64,000 nt of DNA from positions 15,872,001 through 15,936,000 of the forward strand of contig JBHGNT010000011.1 of NCBI GenBank assembly GCA_043228905.1. The letters run 5' to 3'. The DNA is from Azolla caroliniana. Taxonomy: Eukaryota > Polypodiophyta. Below, piece after piece: positions 25,901 through 37,600 of the stretch (positions are counted from its first letter, which is position 1; each line of letters opens with the position of its first letter). The translations under genes were made by a program, and so were the position numbers. A model generated the notes under the pieces. It was not told the origin of the DNA, searched no databases, and was given only the letters and a program-made list of their open reading frames with translations.

Positions 25901-28900
25901 GTGGAATTCTTATCAACTTGGTGTCCGATATTATTTTTGGAATCTCTGAATCTGGCTTGGATATTATACTTCCTGGCATTAAATGCGATGGAAATATTTC
26001 TAGGAAAGCCCTCACCAATGCATCAGCAAACTTGGGATCATTTATATGATAAGGGAGCCTTCTAACCTGTCATGAATAGTTCATAGAGAAATGATCAAAT
26101 TGACAATCAACTGATATTAAATTTAAGAAAAATTTGAGAAATGAATAATTCATTGCAAGCTCAAATATCAAACTTACATCTCTTTCAGCGGTTTTTTCTA
26201 TAACGTTCTCAAGCTCTACAAGTAGAGAACTTGTGGCATCTTTATCATAAAAGGGTTTATCAAAACAATCAAGTGCAGAAATGCCCTTTTCTGGTAGAAG
26301 TACTCGAATTGGAGCAGCTGAGAGATTTATTTTGTTTGCAATAAACCGAGCAGCTTCCTTGTTTTCTTCAACTGTTGTTCTCATTAATGTAACCTTAGTC
26401 AAAATAAAGAAAACATCAAGATAATGGATATAATTAAATTTGACCTGGATTTAATTGAGAGTTGGAAAGAAGGAAAGATATACTAATGCCTCGAAAAGAC
26501 CATAATGGCTTGAGAAATAACAAAGATTACAACTGTTTATGTTGTTCAGATAACAAGCTGAACCATCCACATTGAGTGTGAACACAGGCTTGGGAAATAC
26601 ATGTGCACTGGAGACCACCTCTCTTGTCATACCTTAAGAATGTAACCTTCCTTGCCATATGTAAAGAATAACTCCCATAAAGAAAATAAATCCCACCCAC
26701 TCTCATTGTGACAAGGAGTGAGAAGGTAGTTACAAAGTAGTGAGAAGGTGGAACTATGTAAACCAAGTTGCTCTTTTGTATAAAGTGTTGATTACATATC
26801 AATTAGTAGTCAATTAGCTTTTGAGTTAAGTCTTTCCTGTAATCTTCCCACATTTGTTATTATAAGCTCTTAATCTTTGGTACACTGTCTTTCTACCTCT
26901 TTCTATTAGAGAGAAGTATGCTACTCTCTATGCAAATTCCACCACCATTTGACAAATGATGGAGAAGGCCGACCCATAACAGTTTGGCCATTTGTTGCTC
27001 GACCTTCAAGCATACGGGGTGCATTGATAATCTTACATCATTGATTTCTTCCATTGCTCTTTACCTCCATTAATATCCTGCCAAGGAGTCACCATCGAAC
27101 GAGAAGAAGAATACCGGAGTCTCCGTTGATGGTATGGCACATGTGCCATACCATCACCAGATCATGACTCACAATGTTTGATCCACACAAGGATGCCCAG
27201 ATGCACTTGTCAATGTTTACTGGAATTTGCATTGAGCTAGGAAAGACGATCTTTTCACTGTCAATATTGACAAGTGCTACTTGTCAATGCCCAAATGCTA
27301 CAATGTCTTTGGTTCACAGTAAACCTAGGAAAGACGATGTCATGATCTTCTACACATCTGTGCCAAGTCATCAACAAGCTGTCTTCAGCCTATCAGGATG
27401 TCGTTGAAATAGTGGATTCCTATGTATATCTAAGAGTCGCATTTACAAGCACAAGTGGGCACTTCTCTATGACCCAAGCTGCAACAGATAAACTGATTTG
27501 ACGATATGCAGCTCTTTCAATGCTAGAACGACAGTACAACCAGGCTCACTTCCAAGAGCCTGGTACCAAAGTATGATTATTCAACACCATGGTCACCCCT
27601 GCCCTCATGTGTGGTGTACACATATGGGCTTCAAGGTTCCCCACGAACATGTGGACTCAAATAGGGCATCCTTTAGTCCTGATGTTGCCATTGATGATAT
27701 GTAGCAAACCATCTACCCCACACGAGACTGAATTGACAGCACCCCTATGATGGTAGAATGTTCTTAAACATAAAAAATCCATGGTAGAATGCAGCCTAGC
27801 TAGATGCCTAAACATGTATACACAACATCATTAAAATAGTGATGCCAGATTCCTGGTACAAAAGTAGCTACTGAAATTTCTTGCCACTTGGTCAAAATTT
27901 TCAAATAAGACTTCCAATAATATTTCCAATCATGTTTACCTGATCATTGTGAACAAATAGCTTCCTATGTGCAAATTTGGCAGGAACCGTATTCCTGCTC
28001 CCAAAATTAACCATATCTAGTGCTCCAACACTCAAGACCACTGGAATTTTCTGGTCTATCGCTGCCTCAAAACGATTGCTATCACAAGGCATCACGCCAC
28101 CAACCACATGATCTGCCACTTCAGTGGTGGTAATGTCCAAGATTCCCTATCAATAAAGAAATCAGCCAATATTGAGCAGAGCACCATAAATTCTTACAAC
28201 ATATTTTACTCAAAAGTGTTAAGTGATCTTTGGTAACACCCACATTGGATTATATGCCTAAAACTCATAACTTTTAGTGATGGAGATCTTAGGCACCAAC
28301 TCACATTCGATCAGAAAACCATTTTCCAATGGTAACATTCTGGACAGTTGATCTGATTGTTCAAGATCTTGACCACTATAAAAATATCAAGAGTTCAACT
28401 CCTGGACCCATCCCAAATTCCACAAATAACATTCTGACATGTAATAGAGAAAACGTGCCACTCCTAGACACTACTAATTTTGATTAACAAGCAATAATCT
28501 TGATTAACTCTGAAAGTTGTGAATATAATACCTGCAAGAAGCCTTGCCTTATGAGACTCTCCATGGCTTTTCCTCCAGCACCAGTAGCATGAAATACAAG
28601 TGTCTCGAAACCTGTTGATTCCAATTTTTGTCGTACTGCATCCACACATGGGGTGGTCACTCCAAACATAGTTAACCCCACGGTTGGGCGTTCTACTCGT
28701 CTCTTCTCACCATTAGTTGCATCCAAAGCATTGGATGCTTTGGATGCAACCATACCGGCCAGTGCTGATGCGGCATTGGAAAAGATGGCCTTACTAACAC
28801 TATTAAGGCCAGCTATGTCTACCACCGATGGTAGCAGGATTAAATCCGATGTGCCTATATATGGTGACGTATTCCCACTAGCAATCGTAGATACTAAAAC

Positions 28901-29935
28901 TTTGGGAAATCCCAAGGGTAGAGCACGTAAAGCTGGTGCAATTAATGACGTACCACAACTTCCACCTATGCCAATTGCCCCTACTAATTCAGCTTTCTTG
29001 TAATATGATTGCAAGTAATGCTCCAGAGCAGTGCTCAAAATAGATAAAGCTGAAGTTTTGTCACTTGGAAGAGACAAAAGTGACTTCCTTGAAGGAACTG
29101 GGTGATGTTGAAGAACTTCTTCCACACTAACAATATTTGCTCCAGTTGTGGACTCCGATTTGTCATGAAACTTTGTTGATACATCAATAATTGTAATCTT
29201 TATCTGTCATACAGGGATTAAACAATCATGGTTAAATTCAACAATCAATGTATACAGGCATAAAACAATCAGCATATACAAGTATAATGATTTTTTATGA
29301 TGCATTGACTTTTGATGCCACGTACTATTCCATAATTAAAATAATTGCATTCTTTCTTGTGAAAAAGAAAGGACATTGAGATGAAATCCTATACCCATTT
29401 CACATGACACTCTGTGAAGACATCAACAATTTTAGTCATCATCTGCTGTAGTTATGATAGAAAATACACTAAACAATCATGATAATGAATTAGATTCGTG
29501 TATATCAATGTGCATTGCAAATATAAATACCTATCATGTATCTCATGCAACTATACCTACACGCAATCTTTGGCATGCCATTGACATGTTCGATAAATCT
29601 CACTGTATGAATCTTATCAACAGGAAAGCAATTACTTCTTTATGGTATTCAAGGTGTGAGCAAACAAGAACAAGGAATTTATCAGAAACAAAAATACATT
29701 TAAAACGGGAACACATACAAACAGATTATCAAAGTAAAGGAATAAATAAAGATTTTTCGAAAAATCGAGAGAAGGAAGAGAAAAGGGGAAATGTAGTAGT
29801 ATGTATCGATTAGTTTAAGATTTTTACCGGATGCTGTGAAAGGAATCTGTGCAGAGATGAGGCAATGGCGTCGGAGAGGAAATGCAGCTCATTTCCTTTG
29901 GTGTCGAGAGTGCCAATAACAGCGAGAGTGGCCAT
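22924..29935 (-). CDS. Tm-1-like protein: UPF0261 domain plus TIM-barrel domain, 9 exons, 745 aa
   Basis: Exons are 29935-29828, 29203-28532, 28146-27940, 26393-26178, 26066-25877, 25373-25126, 25025-24847, 24097-23844 and 23087-22924, all phase-consistent, stop TAG. The first half is UPF0261 ([75 protein letters not shown]). From about residue 465 comes a TIM-barrel domain ([83 protein letters not shown]). The architecture and length match plant relatives of tomato Tm-1, which in one allele blocks replication of a tobamovirus; the normal cellular job of the family is not established. An in-frame ATG at 30082 would add 49 residues, but the family usually begins just before the VIGTLDTKG motif, so 29935 is chosen. 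No break or missing block was seen. Confidence 0.95.
27127..27156. repeat. 30-bp perfect palindrome in a Tm-1-like intron
   Basis: A perfect inverted repeat with no spacer, centred on CACATGTG and with outer arms TGATGGTATGG. It lies in the intron between exons 3 and 4. Confidence 0.9.
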
Positions 29936-30082
29936 GGGAGCGTCAAGCGAATCAGAAGGGAGAGCCAAGCCCTGGGAGGAACAGACAGAGAGATGAACGC
30001 ATGGATCTAGATGTGTGCGAGTGCGTGTGCATCCATCCAACTTACGACATCTCTGTCTCTTCTGCTTCAATTCTTCACTCAT

Positions 30083-31385
30083 TCATTTTCTTCTTCCACA
30101 AATAGTAGTAAATATTACTACACACTATTACTTCTTCTTCTTCCTCTTCTTCTTCTACAAGTAGTAAGTAGTAAATACTACTACCACTATGTTGTACTTC
30201 TTCTTCTTCTTCTTCTTCTTCTACAAATATGTCCTACCACCACTACCACTACTTGCTACTTCTACTACTACTACTACTAATGTTGCTGCTACTTCTGCTG
30301 TTGCCGCCTCTTTCTACCTTTCTTCTCCGAATCAAATAAAGCAATTGTGATAGTTTGTTTCGCAAAACTATGGAGTCACAAATGACTTGAACCTTGTACT
30401 TCGGACCATCGGCAAGTTTGAACTCGAGGTGATGGAGGAACAACCCAATCTAGAGTAGCTAGCACGATGCTTACACTTTTTTATCCTCTCTAACAATTTT
30501 TTTATTCTTTTTTTGAAAAAATATTCTCCATTGGTATTAAAATTAAAGTGGCCAAAGGCAATATACAAAAACGGTCCAATAGTCCAATCTTTCTAGGTAA
30601 AAATAATTACATTTCGCGCACCCTCAAGTTGCATTCTCTCATAAAGCTTGAGAGCTTCATCTCCATTTCCATGCTCAACATATCATATCCAATAAATCAG
30701 TGTCGATAACTAGATCTCTTTCTAATATTCCCACTCTTGCAATGATAACACGTATTTCTATCTGCAGCTTGCACGCTTCCACAAACTTTCAACATGGAAA
30801 CAAATGCTTAAGATGTGTAGGAGAACTGCCATCTCTGGTTCAACTTCAATCTTGCCCTTATTATCCAACAAAAGTAATCTTATATTAGATGTTAAATGCA
30901 TGAATTCTACCATGTCAACTGATCTGATCTTAAATCACCATCAAGAAGGAAGAATGTTATAGCAAGATAACGACAGTGTTTTCCATTAGAACATGTGCAT
31001 TTTAATGCACAACCTTTTTTTTTTCTACTCAGCTTAAAAAGACTCATTAAAACATTATTGTGTTGTAAAGCAAGGTATAACAGTGCACAAGTTTGGGGAT
31101 CCTTTTTAGACAAATATTGCACTCTAGCTAGCTTCTCCATCCTTGCACGTAGCAGACCAACATCGGTTAACCAAAAACCGATTCCCAATGATCGCACGAC
31201 CTGTCATTCGTGTTTATGTAGATGCACTCAATATGAAAGGTCACATCTCTGTCGAAAGCCATGGTCCCTTTCAATTGTTCTTGGACTGCTATAAACATAT
31301 GTATGTCCCAAAGCATTAGTAATAATAGTTATACATGAGCACATGCCTCATGTCAGTGGAGGAAATACCTAGCGTGGTGGTTGAT
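30083..31385. other. Upstream region of the Tm-1-like gene with triplet microsatellites
   Basis: Contains TTC, TAC and ACT runs at about 30125-30300, then AT-rich DNA with no recognisable gene. The short frames over the runs are low-complexity. Confidence 0.7.
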
Positions 31386-31676
31386 ACATTCAACGTATAC
31401 CACCATTAACCATGTAGAATACCTTCATCCTTTCCCATCTCTTCTTAAAAACCTCTTGCTTTCGAAAGACTACATCTAAATCACCTTTGATAGCATCATA
31501 TTCTCCTTTTAGTGTATCTCCTCGACTACATCTGCAACATTCCATTGAATTTGCTAAAATATCCTTTGACATCTACTAGTCTACGAAACCCATATGATTA
31601 TTTAACTAATCGTCTCCCAAACCACTCCATTTTGTATTGAATTAATAGGCATACATGGCGACACTTCCTCAACATA

Positions 31677-32524
31677 TCAACCTCTTGTATATAATGCAAA
31701 GTTAACCTTTTCTTTTTCGTAATCTTGTACCTCGCCCTTAATATCAAACCACATCACTGCCCCCCATTTATATACTTTAGAGCCATAAACCTCATGCAAG
31801 AGATGTAAAAACCTTTTCAAAACCAATTTGGCAACCATACATGACCAAAATAGGTGATGATGCGACTCCACTTCTAACCCACAAAAATCACACATCTTAT
31901 CCACATCTTTACAATACATCCAAAACTAACAAGAACCGCATAATGAACAATCAACCATCTAAATTGAAGGGAAAAGTACCAGGATACCCCTAGAAGTTCG
32001 TCTATTTACTAGAATGCCCCTGGAAGTTCCAAATTTACCAAACTACCCCTATGTCCAAAAAATCACACTTTATAAAGTAATTATACACTCAAATCTTTGA
32101 TACATAGGGCTAATCCAAGGTCCATTTCTTCCATCTTTGGTAAATAGGGCTTGTAGATTTGAGTGTATAATTACTTTATAAAGTGTGATTTTTTGGACAT
32201 AGGGGGTAGTTTAGTAAATTTGGAACTTCCAGGGGCATTTTGGTAAATAGACGAACTTCGAAGGGTATCCTGGTACTTTTCCTTAAATAGAATAATATTC
32301 TTTGGAATTTGCATATCCCACAACCATTTCCAAAATGTTGTCATGTGAGTAGGATCAACATTATAAGTCAACCATGTTGTAGTTGTTGTTGGCCAATTGG
32401 GTATCCTACGTCTTGTCGTCTCCCTCCTCGATTGAACGGAATATTGAAAAAACAGAATCATTCTAACATCCTCCCTAGAATACGATGTAGGTAGCCACTG
32501 CCATTCTCGTGAGTCCCATTCCAA
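31677..32524 (-). pseudogene. LINE reverse-transcriptase zinc-binding (zf-RVT) relic, split by a MITE
   Basis: The 5' piece on the minus strand (32524-32293) includes FWKWLWDMQIPKNIILF, and the 3' piece (31968-31677) reads RWLIVHYAVLV, then CDFCGLEVESHHHLFWSCMV. Together they match the zf-RVT domain of plant non-LTR retrotransposons (W..IP..I..F.WR, then C..C....E...HLF..C). A MITE sits between the two pieces. Removing it in thought restores the continuity of the motif. Other frame breaks are present, so this is dead. Confidence 0.8.
31969..32283. mobile_element. 315-bp Mutator-type MITE with long terminal inverted repeats
   Basis: The left arm (31969-32096) and the right arm (32155-32283) are inverted copies of about 128 bp, beginning GGAAAAGTACCAGGATACCC, with few mismatches. 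The flanks show a 9-bp target duplication with one mismatch: TAAATTGAA at 31960-31968 and TAAATAGAA at 32284-32292. Long arms and a 9-bp duplication point to a non-autonomous Mutator-like element. There is no coding capacity. Confidence 0.93.
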
Positions 32525-32529
32525 TTCAC

Positions 32530-33154
32530 ATAATGGTATCCTCTATAACAATTAAACAATTGCTATTTGAAAAGGCCTTTCTTCCTATTTAAAATAAATT
32601 AAAATTCTGCAAATTTTCATGTTCCTTGTTGGACAACTAACACAAGTGTTCTATTAAAATTAGTAATATTATCCCTCATTGAGAAGCAAAGGTGACAATA
32701 GCAAATGCATCCAATGTAGAGCCTTCCTAAGTATTTCTCTTTCCACCGGAGAAGATTAGAAGCATCTCGAGGTTTTGTGATCAACACACAACTTTCTTCT
32801 TCATCAACAACCAACTGAAAATGATGGGGCTAGTTTGCATTCTATGCACGATTGGAAGAAGGCTCTAAACTATGGCTAATAGCAGTTCACCTAATTCCTA
32901 ATACTTACACATTTTCTTTGGAAGCATAGACAAAACCAAGAAAATTACACGTGTCAAGTGGTGGTTACACCCAACGTATAAGGAGCGTGGGAAGTCCTTT
33001 GTAATTATTTTTTTAGGTCATTTTGGTAAGTTTTTTTTTTCCAAAAAACATAGAGGTAAGTTTTTTGTTAATCAAGGACAATTAAAATGTCTTCATAATG
33101 ACAAGGGATTGAGTTTCCTCACCGTTGAATATAAAGAGAGGTTTTAATATCTAG

Positions 33155-33188
<34 letters not shown>

Positions 33189-34607
33189 AAGGAGTTTGTT
33201 TCTATATCGTGGTCATTGGAGATCAAATATGGCTCATGGGGCCAAACTAAAGCATATTCATGTAGTGTGTGTGTGTGGGTGTTGTAAACCGATTCTCAAT
33301 GTGGTTGAGATTCAAGAAATTTGGTTATGCATGTTACAAATTACAATCGAGACAAAGTGAGTACCACAAAATGTTATGATAAAAAATGTAACTAGATTTT
33401 CACAAAAGCATCAAATCACTTTATATTATTCATAAATACTAAGAAGTTAGAATCAAGAGACAAAATACAAAGATATTCCTTACCTAATCTTGTTTTTGTT
33501 AAATCACGACAAAATAGGTGCCATCTATGATAGTTTTTCTCCCTATAAAGTATCCCTCTACTTGAAATTAACATTGAAACAAAGAGCCTAAGATTTTAAC
33601 TATATATTACTCACTTCTAAATGTGACCTTCAAAGCTGAACAACTTTGCACAACCCCATTGGTAATAACACATTTGAGCACATAATTCCTGGATTTAAGA
33701 TAATAGTTTAGTGCTTGCTTCTTACGAAGTCGATAATAAGTTCAAACTAGAGAGAGTAAGGTTTCTTGGAAGCACCCATGCCTTCAATTGGCATTTCACT
33801 CTTGTTCAACATTCAAATTTTTGTCTCTCCCTCATGCGACATCCATTTTGGGTCATTTTGTCTTGCTGGTTTTAGATCAAAACTCAATTAGATTGGCCAA
33901 GAACATTGTCTAGGAGCATGATCTAGGTCTAAAACTCCCAGAAGCCAACACTTTGAGACGTCTTTCGAAACTTTTGGTTCATCAATATTCTTCTTGCATT
34001 ATATGGTACAATGTTTTGTAACTACTTATTTTATTAATTCATTCTTATTCTCTTCCATGTTACAATGTTTTGTAACTAGTTCTTATGCTCATTCTTTCTC
34101 CTCCTCTCCCATGTACACCTCACGACTCTCGTCCATTATTAGTTCTTTTCATTATCTCCTCTCTCTTATAAATTGATCTATCATGAGCATGGTTTTGTAT
34201 TAATCCTTTGTATGCTCTCATCATAAAGGAAAGTCTATACAAAAACTTTTCAATGCATTTGATGGCCTCTTTGAGTACAACAACTATTCAATGTACAAAG
34301 ATAAAGTCTATTTTGTAGGTTATACTTACAAATGGTGTTGGTTATTCATATCTAATTTATATTTTGCACGTCATGCTAAGGTATAATAACTACATTTTCA
34401 TACTAAGGGATATAGTTAAATGCCACTTTTGATATTCTGTATAAAAGTGTTTCAATGTATTCTACATACAAAATAGATTTAAGAGAGTGAAAAGAGTAGT
34501 TTAATAATAACTTGAGATACAACTAAACCAACATGCGTTGATTTAACTGTCTCATTCCTTACACATAATTCCGTTTGATGAATTTTGATTTTACCATCAC
34601 GATCAAG
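32530..34607. other. Spacer between the LINE relic and the MADS-box gene
   Basis: No recognisable gene. Holds GA and GT microsatellites near 33160 and 33260, and a two-copy duplication of about 58 bp at 34003-34116 (both copies begin TACAATGTTTTGTAACTA). Confidence 0.65.
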
Positions 34608-37600
34608 TTAACAAAAAAGATCAGCTAACTCTAAGTTGACATCTTTTTCATTGGGTGTTGTGTCTAGTTGTAAGGATGCAACCTCTGTATTATCAATCGA
34701 AGACATATCCACGTTCTCACTAAATGACCCTTCTTGAATGTCTTCACCGAGACTAAATGATGGATTCATACTCTCAACGTGATTAGTTGGAGAGGGGTTT
34801 GAAATCTTTAAAGGTGACAAAAACATATGAGTATTAGTAACAATACCAAGTATCTATATCATAGTTTAGCACTTTATGGAGATTTCGGTTACCTTATGCA
34901 TACACATATTTTATACAAAATGACTCACTATATAAACATATTTTGGAAAGAGAAAATATGCAATTGGCGAAACAACATTTTAAACCTACCTTTGATCTCA
35001 ATGCCTCATTTTCCCTTTGCAAAAGTTTCTCCTGGACAATAAAAAAAGCTTTCTATTATATTAATGTGACCTTTAAACATACCAAGGTAGGTCAATTTTG
35101 TTAGAAAATTTGAGTGAAGGAAACTTTAAGACATATTCATGCTACAAATATATAATAATTAAAATTGTCATGATAAACATGGATAGCATACATTGCTTGA
35201 AAGCAAATAGAAAAAGAAATGTACATAAGCTAGATAGATATAATAGTGCAATATCAAAACGTTTTTAGGAAATACCTCCTCAATAGCCATAGGTTTGACC
35301 ACTTTCAACACAAATTGTAAACTTGATACACTTCCATCAAAAGTAATGTGCATAAGTAATGCTACTTCCAAGTGAATAAATCGTGAAAAGTAACCCAAGC
35401 TATCTATCACCTTAGACTTGATTTAAGAGTGTTCATTTATATAATGATTCTAGATACTTTTATACCAAGCTTAGATGAGAATTTATTCCAATTTACTTAA
35501 GAACTTACCCACTCAAGTTATACGTCAAAGCCCAAAAAGCACTCGAAGACCATTCTAATCGTTGCAATGTCATCACATGGTCTGCAATAATCTCTGGGTA
35601 TGCTTGAGAAAGCATCATCTTCAAGATGTGGTATCTAGATGTGGTATGCTTGAGAAAGCAAGAAAAGTACTGGAAGAGCTTCATCTTTGAGATGTGGTAT
35701 CTAGATGTGGTATGCTTGAGAAAGCAAGTAAAGTACTAGAAGAGCTTCATCTTCAAGATGTGATTGCTTGGTCAGCTCTTCTTGTTGGCCATGCTCAACA
35801 AAGTCAAGGACATGAAGCCCTGAAGTGTCTCAAACACATGGAAAGTGAGGGCTTATCTCTTGACAAGATAACTTTATTATGTGTGCTGAGTGCATGTGCT
35901 CACTCTGGGCTCATTTATCAAACTCAACTTTTCTATTTATAGTGATTTTATAATACCAGGGCGTATCTTTTATCTTAAAAAAAAGAAAAAAGAAAGTTAT
36001 ACGTCACAAATTTTATGGCCCCTAAATGTTGTTTGATAGAATCCTATAAGCTAGTATGGTCCTATGTTAAAGACTAAATGAACAAGGTCATGAAGCCATT
36101 GAGTGCCATGTGTGTATGCAAATATCTAGGGGTACCCGGACATAACTTAAAAGGTTAAAGGTGATGTTTTGTGGAGGACAAATATTTGGAGGCTTCGCAT
36201 TAGTGGGGCATGTTTGAAGGGTAATCAATAGTTGGGAGATATTGCGACCATTATTCCCATCCTCAAAATTAAAACATTGGTGGTAAAAAATGGTAGATAA
36301 GACAAGGGATACTAATTAAAAAATCCCTCGTGCGATCTTGATTTTGCATGTTGAATAGCTAGACATCTCACTTGTTCCTAACCACAATGAATATAGGATC
36401 TTACACCAAAACAAGCAACTTTAGCCAACAGTTCCACACCCCATAATATTGGACCATTCCTAATGGACCAAGAATGGTGGTGATCACTCTATAAAGAGAA
36501 TGGTGGCCAAGCATCCAATTTGTATGTTCGTCTCACCTCCCTCCCACTTACATCATAATCCTCTCACAAAGGTGAATGTTGGACTTTCATACTAATAACG
36601 CCCATTTAGATATCTTTAGACATAAAATATTGGCCCCATTTTAATTATTGAATTTCATAACAAGGGATGGAATACCAAGCTTCCCTAATAGCTTTAATAA
36701 CAAGAGAAACAAGAAATTGTAAATTCAACATAAAAACATTTACTTGTTTTTTTTAAGTTTCTCAAAATATAATTGTGACTTGTTTAGAAGAAATGAAGAT
36801 AGTATGAGGTGTTCCGAAAGTCACACATGGACAAAAGTGAGAATTTTGATGGGTTGGTTGTGGAGATTGCTATTATTGGTAGTAAGAATATTGTTGGGCA
36901 TGATAGTTCACTCTAGGTGATTGGCAAGGCCATTGCCATGATAGGGTACTTCATACAAAGGGAAGGATAGGGATGATTATGTATCCATCTTACACTAACG
37001 ACTATATTGGCATTAGGGAGAGGGAGGTGAACCATTCCTAGATAGGTACATCATGACTAGTCAAAGCTTTTGATGATATATCTTCGCGTAACAATAGACA
37101 AGAATGGTATTATTGTGGGTATCATGTCTATGAGGTTGGCTTGTAGGTGCTCCAGCATGATGTGATTGTGGCAACACTCAACACTACATTGACTCATGTT
37201 CTTACAACATTTGTACACTATTAGTTCCCACAATAACATTGGATGTTGAATAATCGAAATGATAACTTAATCCTTGGAAATAATTTCCTAAAATGCCCAA
37301 TGAGGCAAGCTACAAACCACATGGATTTGGGATTTTGCTAATGTGGTTGAGGTTGTTCCATTGTTTCATCTCCAAGCATGAATTTGAAGAACCAAGAGTA
37401 AAGTCAAGGGCAATAGTACAGAAAACAAGTTGAAGAGAAAGCTGATTAGAAAACCCTTCTCTTCAATGACTTTAATGAAATGATTATAAGGTTCCCAGAC
37501 TTCTAACAATGAAAATTCCATCACAAGTTGGATAGAACTATCGGATGCATGGGGAATCAAAATAGATCACAAAGAAGAGGGTGACAATGTCATGGAGTTT

